A DNA stretch of 53,394 bases, from the NCBI GenBank assembly GCA_003211755.1, contig QCRS01000003.1, forward strand, positions 1 to 53,394, in the 5' to 3' direction. The notes beneath the pieces were generated by a model. It saw only the letters and a program-made list of their open reading frames with translations. It did not search any database and had not been told where the DNA came from. The position numbers and the translations under genes were made by a program. Of this stretch, positions 30,021 through 39,954 are shown one piece after another; the stretch's first letter is position 1, and the number at the start of each line of letters is the position of its first letter. The DNA is from Prochlorococcus sp. AG-463-F15. GTDB taxonomy: Bacteria > Cyanobacteriota > Cyanobacteriia > PCC-6307 > Cyanobiaceae.

Positions 30021-31295
30021 ATGTCTAAATCACAGCTATTAGACCCAGTTCAGATCCTTTACGGATCCCATAAGCCAATAGTTCAGGATGCTGTCTTAAT
30101 CAGTAATGGAAAAATTAAAGCTTTTGGAGAGCAAGCTCGTAAACAAGGAGAAGCAATGGGTATCAAGGCAAAGTCATCATCTAACCAACTACTAGCACCT
30201 TGTCTTGTTGACCCTCATTCAATTTTAGAAGAGCCATTTAACGGTCGTAGTGAGACCCTTATAAGTCTCCGAAAAAAGGCAGCTCATGCCGGTTATGGAC
30301 AGTTAGCCCTACTGCCTCGCAGTCCATCATGGAGAGATCAGGCAGATCGCCTAAGGGGCTTTGATGATCCCAATAGCGATGTTTTGATTCATCTCTGGGG
30401 TGGTTTTAGTAAGAATGGAAATGGGCTAGAGCTCTCCCCTCATGCTGAATTACTACAACATGGTGCCATTGGACTAGCTGAAGACGATAAAATAATTACA
30501 ATTAATCTCCTTAAACGTGGGCTAACCCTAGGAGAAATAAAAAATTCCCCAATCTTGCTAGCACCAAGAGATAAAGATATACAAGAAGGTGGATTAGTTA
30601 GAGAAGGCGTGGAGGCATTAAGAGCAGGTTGGCTACCAGACCCCATTGCAAGCGAAACACTCCCTTTAGGGCATTTGCTTGAGCTACATAATCAACACCC
30701 AGAGACTTCAATAAGGCTCATGAATATATCAACAGCTAAAGGTGTATCGATGCTTGCCAATAGCAAAACGAAACCGATGGCTAGTGTTTGTTGGTGGCAC
30801 TTAATCAAAGACAATGCCTCGCTTTCGAAGAATGAACTCGGATGGAGAGTCCTCCCATCACTAGGGTGTCCCAAAGATCGAATGGCACTAATTCAAGGGC
30901 TGCAAGAGAGAACAATTCATGCCATAGCAGTTCATGCGATTCCATTAGATGAGGAAGAGACCAAACTACCTCCAGACATACGATTACCTGGATTGAGTGG
31001 TTACCAACTAGTGCTTCCTTCTCTATGGCAAGAACTAGTTATCAAAGCCAATTGGAAAATAGAGCAACTTTGGGAAGCTCTAAGTTTCGGTCCATCAAGA
31101 ATACTTAATTTAAAAGAAGAGTCTCTAAATATTGAAAGCAGGCGCTGGTTAGTCTTTGATCCTGAAAAAGAGTGGATTCAATCAATAGATAAAAAGAGGG
31201 AGATATATTCTGCGAACCAACCCTTGCAAGGGGAAAAAATAACAGGTGCGATAGTGGATTGTGGTCTTAGAAGTCAAGGGAGCCAAATCTATTAA
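30021..31295 (+). CDS. Dihydroorotase-like protein, probably catalytically inactive
   Basis: A 424-residue amidohydrolase-superfamily protein resembling PyrC. The overall layout is kept (LLAPCLVDPHSILEEPFNG replaces the usual PGLVDLHVHLREPG; HAIAVHAIPLDEEETKLPP replaces DAIATDHAPH...EEK). The HxH metal motif is reduced to one His (DPHSIL), and the catalytic Asp of TDHAPH is missing. So it is likely a noncatalytic paralogue. Inactive dihydroorotases are known to serve as structural partners of aspartate transcarbamoylase in Pseudomonas; a similar role here is inference. It is 4 bases after the phosphatase gene. Confidence 0.75.
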   Translation: MSKSQLLDPVQILYGSHKPIVQDAVLISNGKIKAFGEQARKQGEAMGIKAKSSSNQLLAPCLVDPHSILEEPFNGRSETLISLRKKAAHAGYGQLALLPRSPSWRDQADRLRGFDDPNSDVLIHLWGGFSKNGNGLELSPHAELLQHGAIGLAEDDKIITINLLKRGLTLGEIKNSPILLAPRDKDIQEGGLVREGVEALRAGWLPDPIASETLPLGHLLELHNQHPETSIRLMNISTAKGVSMLANSKTKPMASVCWWHLIKDNASLSKNELGWRVLPSLGCPKDRMALIQGLQERTIHAIAVHAIPLDEEETKLPPDIRLPGLSGYQLVLPSLWQELVIKANWKIEQLWEALSFGPSRILNLKEESLNIESRRWLVFDPEKEWIQSIDKKREIYSANQPLQGEKITGAIVDCGLRSQGSQIY

Positions 31296-31929
31296 TCGGC
31301 CAAAATCTCCAAATTGCTCTCCCCAAAATTTCCTTTTCGGGCAAGAAAGGTCCTCCAGGCCAATAACGACTATCCCAACTATTACTCCTATTATCTCCTA
31401 ACACCAAAACATGAGAAATAGGAACCTGAACTTTTAGATCTCTGCACGAGCTAAAGGCACTTTGATCTAAATCACAAAAATTAGTGACATATGGCTCTGA
31501 ACTCCTAATACCATTAAGAGACACCTCTCCTTTTGAATTAATTAAAACTTGATCACCACCTATAGCAATAACTCGCTTTATATAGGCATCACAAGCAGAA
31601 TCCCCAACTCCAGCAAAGAATGCAAATAGGGGGAAATTAACAACTGCACATTGAATAATTGAAGGTCTTTGCTTGCCTCTCAAAAGTGGATCAAAAGAAT
31701 ATGGAGAATTAAAAATAACTATTTCACCCCGTTTAGGTGATCGTCCCCTAAACGTAAGCTTCTCAATCAATAGACGGTCATTAATTTGCAACCCCGGAAG
31801 CATGGATCCTGAGGGTATATATCTAGCTTCAGCTATATAATGACGAATGCCTGTGTACAAAGCAATAGTCATAAAAATTGGTCCCCAAAAGTCCCAAAAG
31901 GGATGGGATGATGATTTTGAGTCTTTCAT
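31267..31929 (-). CDS. lepB: Signal peptidase I
   Basis: Removes signal peptides from exported proteins at the membrane. The 220-residue protein has an N-terminal membrane helix (about 10-28), the catalytic Ser in IPSGSMLPGL (about 38), the general-base Lys in YIKRVIAIGGDQV, and the VLGDNRSNSWDSRYWPGG box. A variable insert between the Ser and Lys boxes contains an additional hydrophobic stretch. It converges with the dihydroorotase-like gene, overlapping it by 29 bases. Confidence 0.95.
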   Translation of the reverse strand: MKDSKSSSHPFWDFWGPIFMTIALYTGIRHYIAEARYIPSGSMLPGLQINDRLLIEKLTFRGRSPKRGEIVIFNSPYSFDPLLRGKQRPSIIQCAVVNFPLFAFFAGVGDSACDAYIKRVIAIGGDQVLINSKGEVSLNGIRSSEPYVTNFCDLDQSAFSSCRDLKVQVPISHVLVLGDNRSNSWDSRYWPGGPFLPEKEILGRAIWRFWPINRFGSLDF

Positions 31930-32126
31930 TGCATCAAATGTTTTGCCATCCTTTTACATCCCTCCTAATAACAATCTGAGTTAAAACGATCAAATTAAAG
32001 AATTTAGAAAGGAATCTCCGCATAGTGTATTTAACTTTAGCTTAAAGTAAGAATACCGCCTTAATTCTAAGTTCTAGCTACCAATAAGAAATCCAATTAT
32101 TTTTCGAGTAATAAATAAAATCTAAT

Positions 32127-32489
32127 TCATTTCAACAAAATAGTCGACCAAATCTCAGGTTTAAACCCTACTAAAATTTTTCCTTCTTCTGTAACTAAAA
32201 AAGGTCGCTTAATTAACTTTCCATCAGAAACTAGCGCTTTAAGGGCTTCAGAATCACTCATAGCTTTAACAGTCATAGAGCCTAGGTTTCGATAACTTAA
32301 GCCACTGGTATTAAAGATCTTCTTGCGATCACCTAATTGATTAATAGCATCAACAAGTATATCTTTATTGGGTGGATCCTGCACAATATCCATTAGTTGA
32401 TAGTCAATCTGATTCTCATCCAACCATCTCAAGGCTTTCTTACATGTTGTGCAACCCGAATAACTATAAATTTGAACATTGGAGGGCAT
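32127..32489 (-). CDS. ArsC/Spx-family thioredoxin-fold protein
   Basis: A 120-residue protein with CTTCKKALRWL (CxxC) at about residues 13-23, followed by the ArsC/Spx pattern DIVQDPP, FNTSGLSYR and LIKRPFLVTEEGKILVGF. It belongs to the arsenate-reductase-like family that also includes Spx and MgsR regulators. Arsenate reduction is not demonstrated by the sequence. It lies 6 bases downstream of the pyrophosphatase-like gene on the same strand. Confidence 0.87.
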   Translation of the reverse strand: MPSNVQIYSYSGCTTCKKALRWLDENQIDYQLMDIVQDPPNKDILVDAINQLGDRKKIFNTSGLSYRNLGSMTVKAMSDSEALKALVSDGKLIKRPFLVTEEGKILVGFKPEIWSTILLK

Positions 32490-32495
32490 AATTAA

Positions 32496-33020
32496 TTAAC
32501 CTGATAAATTGGTCTTCTCGGCCACAATACAACTTTCAAGCAAAGCATCGACTGCATCAAAATCACGCCATCCGTCTATAACAATTACTCTCCCCTCAAG
32601 ACTTTTGTAGGTTCTAAAAAATTCAGCAACATCTTCAAGCTGATTTGGGGCAATCTGTTTGATGCTGCTAATAGCTTCTTGACGAGGATCTGCAACAGGG
32701 ACACACAAGAGCTTCCCGTCATATGCGCCTGAATCATGCATATCTAAAACACCTATTGGTCGAGCCTTGATAAGACATCCAGCAAAAGTCGGTTCAGCCA
32801 TAATTACCATTGCATCCAGAGGTGCCCCATCTTCAGCAAGAGTATTTGGTATAAATCCATAGTCAAATGGATATCTGACTGAGGAATGGAGCACTCGATC
32901 TAGAGCCATTACTCCAGCCTCGGCAAAATATTCATACTTATTCCTACTACCTGCAGGTATCTCAACGACGAGATTTACCAAACCTGGGCAAGGAGAAGGT
33001 GAAAGAGGACTTAGATCCAT
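32496..33020 (-). CDS. Soluble inorganic pyrophosphatase homologue with altered active site
   Basis: A 174-residue family I pyrophosphatase from the ATG at 33020 ([14 protein letters not shown]; the frame is open 8 codons further upstream). It keeps the family scaffold: [32 protein letters not shown] and [10 protein letters not shown]. However, the metal-binding DGDPLD motif reads DGAPLD, removing the central Asp, and the later DE pair is DS ([10 protein letters not shown]). A second pyrophosphatase at 48578-49165 has the intact residues. So this copy may be weak or inactive, with a different role. Its start overlaps the neighbouring small-membrane-protein gene by 59 bases. Confidence 0.85.
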   Translation of the reverse strand: MDLSPLSPSPCPGLVNLVVEIPAGSRNKYEYFAEAGVMALDRVLHSSVRYPFDYGFIPNTLAEDGAPLDAMVIMAEPTFAGCLIKARPIGVLDMHDSGAYDGKLLCVPVADPRQEAISSIKQIAPNQLEDVAEFFRTYKSLEGRVIVIDGWRDFDAVDALLESCIVAEKTNLSG

Positions 33021-33261
33021 CACTTTTAAAGGTATTAGGAGCAAGACTTTCCTTTCCCATAGGCCTATCAGTCAAAACCGCCAATAGTGGGAGGCCAACT
33101 ACAGCAATCGCCATAGCCAAACCAAACAATGCAATAGAAGTACCACTCAAACTAAAAGGGTCTTCATCATCAATACCTTCTTTGATAACAGGATTAGACG
33201 CTCTTGATGACATCTCAACCTGGTCAGAAGTTCTTGAGCCTGCAGCTGGTTCGGGGTCCAT
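32962..33261 (-). CDS. Small membrane protein of unknown function (99 aa)
   Basis: A 99-residue protein with an acidic/Ser-rich N-terminus, one strong membrane helix at about 41-63 ([20 protein letters not shown]) and a basic, Ser-rich tail ending FGKSRR. The ATG at 33261 follows a hairpin-containing spacer. Its 3' end overlaps the pyrophosphatase-like gene by 59 bases in another frame. I do not recognise a function. The extent of the overlap lowers certainty about the C-terminus. Confidence 0.65.
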   Translation of the reverse strand: MDPEPAAGSRTSDQVEMSSRASNPVIKEGIDDEDPFSLSGTSIALFGLAMAIAVVGLPLLAVLTDRPMGKESLAPNTFKSDGSKSSFTFSLPRFGKSRR

Positions 33262-33280
33262 GCAAAGGTAATTTAGGAAA

Positions 33281-33319
33281 GCCCAGAGCCAAATAGCCTA
33301 AAGGGGTTTAGCTCTGGGC
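33281..33319. terminator. Strong hairpin between HTH gene and small-membrane-protein gene
   Basis: A perfect 9-bp stem, GCCCAGAGC / GCTCTGGGC, encloses an inner TAAA-GGGG-TTTA stem. Read on the minus strand it is followed by TTTCC and then AT-rich sequence. It may terminate the upstream HTH gene or act as a 5' leader element for the following operon. An alternative pairing (AGC-C-TAAA with TTTAGCT) partly overlaps the outer stem. Confidence 0.55.
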
Positions 33320-33381
33320 AATAGAAGAAAGGATGATTCCGTTTCTTATTAAAGCCGAGCTTATTCTGTCATCCAATGCAG

Positions 33382-33846
33382 CTATGCAGCAGGTCGATCT
33401 TGACGCACCCTATGAGCTGAAAGGTCCGCAGGGTTTTCTTTCAAACCCTCAAGGTGAGTTCTAATAGAGCGTAATTCCTCAAGTATTGAGAGAAGGACTT
33501 GCTGTGTAGCAGTCGAAGGGGAATTTAAGACCTCTAAAGTGACTTCTTTGATCCTGAGAATATCTTTTGCATAACGAGCGACCTCATTTGGATGAAATAA
33601 AAGAGGTTCTTTTTGATCACTTCTATATTCAGGATTAAGCTTTCTAGGGTTAAATGGAGGGTTAAGATTACGTGGGTCTGTATTTGTGTAGCGATAAACA
33701 GATGCCCTTGAACGATTTAATGTTTTTTGGACATCATCAACAGAAACAAGTGAGTCTGAACTTGCAATTACAGATTTTATATCTGAATTTAAATCTGGTA
33801 TTGAAGAAGAACTAGTAGTAGAAGAATTTACCGACTCACTAAACAT
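33382..33846 (-). CDS. Predicted DNA-binding helix-turn-helix protein
   Basis: A 154-residue protein with a Ser/Thr-rich N-terminus, a helix-turn-helix-like block at about residues 33-55 (VSVDDVQKTLNRSRASVYRY) reminiscent of MerR/resolvase-type recognition helices, a Pro/Arg/Asn-rich linker and a C-terminal helical region (VLLSILEELRSIRTHLEGL) likely to dimerise. I cannot assign a regulon. It is divergent from proS and upstream of the minus-strand small-membrane-protein/pyrophosphatase genes. Confidence 0.75.
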   Translation of the reverse strand: MFSESVNSSTTSSSSIPDLNSDIKSVIASSDSLVSVDDVQKTLNRSRASVYRYTNTDPRNLNPPFNPRKLNPEYRSDQKEPLLFHPNEVARYAKDILRIKEVTLEVLNSPSTATQQVLLSILEELRSIRTHLEGLKENPADLSAHRVRQDRPAA

Positions 33847-33993
33847 AATCTATACCCATGTCGGTTATAGGATCCAGAGAAATTAGCAGAACAGACTCAG
33901 TTCTTACTGTTCAATTCATACGAATGTGACATTTCTAGTACCAATAATTAGTTGTCGGATGTTAGCTTTCCAATCTCCTATGCAGTGAAATCC

Positions 33994-35784
33994 ATGCGCG
34001 TCTCCCGCCTAATGCTGGTGACGCTAAGAGACGTCCCTGCTGAAGCTGAAATAACTTCCCATCAGCTCCTTGTAAGAGGTGGATACATTAGACGCGTTTC
34101 AGCAGGCATTTATGCCTACATGCCTCTCATGTGGAGAGTGTTGAACAAGATCACAAAGATTGTTCAACAGGAAATGGATACTGCTGGTGGGCTTCAGACC
34201 CTTTTACCTCAATTACAACCTGCAGATCTATGGGAAAGAAGTGGGAGATGGAAAGCTTATACAGAAGGCGAAGGAATCATGTTTCACCTAAAAGACCGGC
34301 AGGGAAGAGAACTCGGCCTAGGCCCTACCCATGAAGAAATCATCACAAAGCTTGTAGGCGAAACAATTAGTTCATATAGGCAGCTGCCAATCAATCTCTA
34401 TCAAATTCAAACAAAGTTTCGAGATGAGATTCGTCCCAGATTTGGGCTCATGCGCAGTAGAGAATTCATCATGAAAGATGCATATTCATTTCATGCAAAT
34501 GAAGCAGATTTAAAGGCGACATACAACAAAATGAAAGTGGCATATCAGCAAATCTTTTCAAAGTGTGGATTGATCGCAGTCGCGGTAGATGCTGATAGTG
34601 GGGCAATAGGTGGAGCTGCTTCCCAAGAATTTATGGTCACAGCCGATTCTGGTGAAGACTTGATCTTGACAAGTGCAGATGGTAAATACTCAGCCAACCA
34701 AGAGAAGGCGGTTTCTAAAGCTGCTGAACCATTACTTTTAAAAGGTGATGAACCAAGTGTTATTAATACGCCAGGCCAGAAATCAGTAGAAGAGCTATGT
34801 TCAAAACAATTGCTAAATCCATCACAAATAGTAAAAGTTCTTGCCATGTTGGCTTTAATCGAAGACGGTAAAGAACAACCTTTATTAATTAGCATAAGGG
34901 GAGATCAAGAGCTTAACGAAGTTAAACTAATAAATGCACTAACAAATCAAATAGGCAAGCTAGTAATTGGCATTAATTCCATAACTCAAGATCAATTACA
35001 TTCTCAAGGGCTTAGAAATTGGCCATTGGGATCACTTGGACCTGATCTAGAAGATTCTTATCTCAATGGAGCAAGTAGTTGGAACAATGAATTTCTTCGT
35101 TTATCTGACCATACAGCTGCTGAACTGAATTGTTTCGTTTGTGGCGCTAACGAAATAGACAAACATCGAAATCATATGAATTGGTCACTCCTTGGAGGAG
35201 TCCCAAGAAAGTTTGATTTACGCAAAGCTAAAGATGGAGATTTCAGCCTTCATAATCCAAATCAAAAGCTTCAAGAGACAAGAGGAATTGAAGTTGGGCA
35301 TATCTTTCAACTTGGTCGCAAATACTCCAAAGCCCTGGAATCAAGCTTTACAAATGAAGCGGGTAAACCAGAACCTTTTTGGATGGGTTGTTATGGCATA
35401 GGTATTTCACGTATGGCCCAGGCTGCAGTTGAGCAACATCACGATGAAGCTGGTATTTGCTGGCCAATTGCAATCGCACCCTTCCAAGTAATAGTTGTAA
35501 TAGCGAACATCAAAGACGCTTCACAAAAAGTATTAGGAGAAAAGCTTTATCAAGCTCTACAAACCAATAGCATTGAAGTTCTTTTAGACGACAGGCCTGA
35601 ACGAGCTGGAGTTAAGTTCAAAGACGCAGATCTCATTGGAATTCCTTGGAGAGTAGTAGTTGGCAGAGATGCAGAGTCAGGGAAAGTAGAGCTAATCAAA
35701 AGATCAAACAAAGAGGTCCAATTGCTAAGCAGCGAGGAAGCAATAGAAGCACTAATAAGGAAAATTTCTGCCTCCATAAAATGA
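33994..35784 (+). CDS. proS: Prolyl-tRNA synthetase
   Basis: Charges tRNA-Pro. From the ATG at 33994 (MRVSRLMLVTLRDVPAEAE) it is 596 residues, as in bacterial-type ProRS; the frame is also open to a TTG at 33952. Class II motifs are visible: motif 1 around RGGYIRRVSAGIYAYMPL, motif 2 KFRDEIRPRFGLMRSREFIM and motif 3 GCYGIGISRMAQAAVEQ. The bacterial editing insertion lies between motifs 2 and 3 (about 225-400), followed by an anticodon-binding domain (CWPIAIAPFQVIVV, LLDDRPERAGVKF). Confidence 0.97.
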   Translation: MRVSRLMLVTLRDVPAEAEITSHQLLVRGGYIRRVSAGIYAYMPLMWRVLNKITKIVQQEMDTAGGLQTLLPQLQPADLWERSGRWKAYTEGEGIMFHLKDRQGRELGLGPTHEEIITKLVGETISSYRQLPINLYQIQTKFRDEIRPRFGLMRSREFIMKDAYSFHANEADLKATYNKMKVAYQQIFSKCGLIAVAVDADSGAIGGAASQEFMVTADSGEDLILTSADGKYSANQEKAVSKAAEPLLLKGDEPSVINTPGQKSVEELCSKQLLNPSQIVKVLAMLALIEDGKEQPLLISIRGDQELNEVKLINALTNQIGKLVIGINSITQDQLHSQGLRNWPLGSLGPDLEDSYLNGASSWNNEFLRLSDHTAAELNCFVCGANEIDKHRNHMNWSLLGGVPRKFDLRKAKDGDFSLHNPNQKLQETRGIEVGHIFQLGRKYSKALESSFTNEAGKPEPFWMGCYGIGISRMAQAAVEQHHDEAGICWPIAIAPFQVIVVIANIKDASQKVLGEKLYQALQTNSIEVLLDDRPERAGVKFKDADLIGIPWRVVVGRDAESGKVELIKRSNKEVQLLSSEEAIEALIRKISASIK

Positions 35785-35830
35785 TTTCACCTATTCAGCC
35801 CTCTAAAATCAAAGTAATTGCGATTAAGAA

Positions 35831-36265
35831 ATGACTTCTGCCTTCCATAGCCTGATCAAGAGGCTGTTGGAGGCAGCTTTTTCTATCTGCATTGGACTTT
35901 CTATTTTGCTCTTTCCTCTCGGAGGAACTGTTGGAGCTAGCGAACCTTTGATGAGTGGTGACTATATAAGTGACACTGTTTCAGTAGCACAAAGCCTCCA
36001 AGAGACGATAGCTATTCCAGAAGAGGCAGAAGGCAAGTCTCAAGCAGAGAGTGAATCTGTCCAATTAATTACTGCATATATATCTAGATATCGCAATCGT
36101 TCACAAGTCAACCAAAGCATGTCCTACACAACAATGCAGACAGCTCTTAATGCAATGGCTGGTCATTACAAAACATTTTCTAACCGCCCATTACCAGAAC
36201 AGCTAAAAGCTCGTCTTAATACAGAGCTAAAAAAAGCAGAGCAGCTTGCGATTAAAGAGAGCTAA
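35831..36265 (+). CDS. psb27: Photosystem II assembly protein Psb27
   Basis: Lumenal factor that binds CP43 during photosystem II assembly and repair. The 144-residue protein has a signal sequence (hydrophobic about 14-33) and the Psb27 helical bundle: SGDYISDTVSVAQSLQETI, VQLITAYISRYRNRSQVN and TMQTALNAMAGHYKTFSNRP. Most cyanobacterial Psb27 proteins are lipoproteins with a lipobox Cys; here no Cys follows the hydrophobic region (it reads PLGGTVGASEP), so it is probably released into the lumen. It lies 46 bases behind proS. Confidence 0.93.
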   Translation: MTSAFHSLIKRLLEAAFSICIGLSILLFPLGGTVGASEPLMSGDYISDTVSVAQSLQETIAIPEEAEGKSQAESESVQLITAYISRYRNRSQVNQSMSYTTMQTALNAMAGHYKTFSNRPLPEQLKARLNTELKKAEQLAIKES

Positions 36266-36292
36266 AAATACTCTTTAATTTCAGTCCTTTGA

Positions 36293-37672
<1,380 letters not shown>

Positions 37673-37730
37673 AAGAACACATCAAAAGATTATTTACTAG
37701 TTTAATTAATCACAATTACTGAACAACTTA

Positions 37731-38741
37731 ATGGCAATTGATCCAACACTTCAAACTCATATAATCGACGTTGTTGGTATTGGCAACGCCATTGTAGACA
37801 TTCTAATTCAAACTGAAGATTCTTTCTTGGAAAGGCATTCTCTTCAAAAGGGAAGTATGGTCTTATTGAATAATGATGATGCAGAAAAACTTTATAGTTT
37901 TATTGGAGCTGGCATTGAAACCTCAGGAGGTTCTGCAGCAAATACACTTGCAGGAATTGCACAATTAGGAAGTAAAGCTGGGTTTATAGGACGTGTGAAA
38001 GATGACAATCTAGGGAAGATATTCACTCACGATATTCGATCTGCTGGGGCCCTATTCGAAACAAAACCCGCCGAATCTGGACCTTCTACTGCTAGATGTC
38101 TCATCTTTATTACCCCTGACGCACAACGAACAATGTGCACTTATTTGGGTGCCTCAGTATTACTTAAACCAGAGGATTTAGATCTTTCAATAGTAACAAA
38201 AGCTAAAATAGTTTATCTAGAAGGTTATTTATGGGACCATCCAGATGCCAAGAGAGCCTTCCTTGCAGCAGCTGAAGTATGCAAGAGTTCCGGCGGAAAA
38301 GTAGCTCTCTCCCTCTCTGACTCATTCTGTGTAGATCGACATAGGCAAAGTTTTCTTGATCTAGTAAACAACCATATAGATATTCTTTTTGCTAATGAAG
38401 AGGAAATCATTTCCCTATATCAAGTTAAGGAGTTCGAAAAAGCCGCAATTCAAGTTAGGAATCAATGCGAATTAATAGCTCTAACGCGTGGGAGTAAGGG
38501 TTCTTTAGTGCTTTCAGGAGAAGAGAGGTTTGAGATAAAACCTTATAAGTTTGGATCAATCATAGATACCACTGGAGCAGGAGATCTCTATGCAGCTGGA
38601 TTCCTTCATGGTTATACAACAGGACAAGATCTGTTGAGATGCGGGCAAATTGGTTCAATTTGTGCAGGGCAAATTGTCACTCAACTTGGTCCTAGATCTA
38701 GAGTATCCCTTAAGGAGTTAGTAAAGAAACATCTACAATAA
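37731..38741 (+). CDS. PfkB-family carbohydrate/nucleoside kinase
   Basis: A 336-residue ribokinase-fold kinase with the N-terminal GNAIVDI start, GGSAANTLAGIAQLG (PfkB signature 1) at about 64-78 and DTTGAGDLYAAGFLHG (signature 2, catalytic Asp) at about 283-298. Sequence character (SLQKGSMVLL, ANEEEIISLY) resembles adenosine-kinase-like members. The substrate is not certain. Following purA, a role in purine nucleoside salvage is possible. Confidence 0.88.
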   Translation: MAIDPTLQTHIIDVVGIGNAIVDILIQTEDSFLERHSLQKGSMVLLNNDDAEKLYSFIGAGIETSGGSAANTLAGIAQLGSKAGFIGRVKDDNLGKIFTHDIRSAGALFETKPAESGPSTARCLIFITPDAQRTMCTYLGASVLLKPEDLDLSIVTKAKIVYLEGYLWDHPDAKRAFLAAAEVCKSSGGKVALSLSDSFCVDRHRQSFLDLVNNHIDILFANEEEIISLYQVKEFEKAAIQVRNQCELIALTRGSKGSLVLSGEERFEIKPYKFGSIIDTTGAGDLYAAGFLHGYTTGQDLLRCGQIGSICAGQIVTQLGPRSRVSLKELVKKHLQ

Positions 38742-38749
38742 AAGGGTGA

Positions 38750-39085
38750 TTAGGGAGGAGAAACAACATCATTAACCCATTTTTTATAACCATCACTTCC
38801 TGACACCTCCCAAAAAAGGAGCTCAGGGTTCTGATAAGTATGTAACTCTTCAATATTATTCATCAGTGACTGCAACTGGGCTTTAGTTGTCTTAATTAAT
38901 AGCTGGATCTCATTAGTTTGCTCAATTTCCTCATTCCACCAATAGTAGCTCTGCACTTCTCGAATACTTATGCACGCAGCGACCCTTCTCTTCAGAAGTT
39001 CTTTAACCAATTCGTCAGCAATGATTCTATCGGCTTCAGTTGTCAAAACAAGGACCAAATCATTGGCTAAACTTTCGTTATTCAT
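38750..39085 (-). CDS. cutA: CutA-family protein
   Basis: A 111-residue protein of the CutA1 family (trimeric, ferredoxin-like fold). Visible are VAACISIREVQSYYWWNEEI, characteristic of CutA, and the C-terminal ...SDGYKKWVNDVV. The family was named for divalent-ion tolerance, but a signalling role is equally discussed. It ends 8 bases from the convergent PfkB gene. Confidence 0.94.
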   Translation of the reverse strand: MNNESLANDLVLVLTTEADRIIADELVKELLKRRVAACISIREVQSYYWWNEEIEQTNEIQLLIKTTKAQLQSLMNNIEELHTYQNPELLFWEVSGSDGYKKWVNDVVSPP

Positions 39086-39118
39086 TTAGAGAACTAAAAG
39101 CAACATAAATTCTTGAAG

Positions 39119-39928
39119 CTATTTAGACATTGATATCCGTCTCAATACAGAACTAAAAGTATGAAAGACTTCTACGCCCCTACCAAGAGGAGGGCGTGTA
39201 ATAAGCCAAAGATTAATATTCTCTTCATGACAGATTTCTTGCCATAGCTGTTGTGTTAATCCTCCAGATTCCCTGCAAATGACATCACTAATAGACCAGC
39301 GTCTACAAAGTGCTCTCTCAAAATCACCTTTTTTCTCCCCTTGCAGAGGCCGAAGTACAGCCAAACCAGATTCAGGAATTGGACACATTAAAGCCTGTTT
39401 AAGGCTTTCAGGATTTGGAAGTATTCTTGCAAATACCTTTGCACCAGCATCCTGAGCGGAACAAACAGCCTCGCAAAGGTGTCTAGCTCCAAGTGCAATC
39501 AATACGTTCCTCCCTTCCAGAAAATATTTAGAAAGCTCTTGTAAATCTTTGATCAAGTAAGCACCTGAGACTTCTTCCATAGGCCTTTCAAAACGAAGCA
39601 ATGACTGTCCAAATTCATTACAAGCCTTATACAAATTGGCACTAATTTCTACCGCAAAAGGATGGGTAGCATCTATGACCCAATCAAATCCGTCATGAAG
39701 TTCTAAAGCCTCTTTAAGGACTCCTTTAATCCCTTCAGGCCCTTGGAGTGATCCAATACGAATAGACGTAAAAGGCATCCCTGAATAGGGAACTACAGCG
39801 GAAGGCGTAACGACACTAACAGTCACCCTCCATCCTTTTTCAACAAAAGCAGTTGCAAGAAGAGGGCCCTCTCCAGTTCCTGAAAGCAACCATATGTGCT
39901 TATGGCCATTACTTCCAGATTGCATCAA
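39119..39928 (-). CDS. cobK: Precorrin-6A reductase
   Basis: Reduces precorrin-6A with NADPH in corrin ring synthesis. The 269-residue protein has an N-terminal LLSGTGEGPLLATAFVEKGW nucleotide motif and WVIDATHPFAVEIS, then LRFERP and LIALGARHL, all typical of CobK/CbiJ. With cobO it indicates a functional corrinoid pathway. Its start is 26 bases from the divergent ssb start. Confidence 0.9.
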   Translation of the reverse strand: MMQSGSNGHKHIWLLSGTGEGPLLATAFVEKGWRVTVSVVTPSAVVPYSGMPFTSIRIGSLQGPEGIKGVLKEALELHDGFDWVIDATHPFAVEISANLYKACNEFGQSLLRFERPMEEVSGAYLIKDLQELSKYFLEGRNVLIALGARHLCEAVCSAQDAGAKVFARILPNPESLKQALMCPIPESGLAVLRPLQGEKKGDFERALCRRWSISDVICRESGGLTQQLWQEICHEENINLWLITRPPLGRGVEVFHTFSSVLRRISMSK

Positions 39929-39954
39929 GATATCCCTCTATGCAAGATCAGGAA

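Noticed and set aside
32031-32050. ACTTTA-GCT-TAAAGT inverted repeat between lepB and the ArsC-family gene
   Set aside because: A 6-bp AT-rich stem of this size is expected by chance in AT-rich spacers, and no T-run follows.
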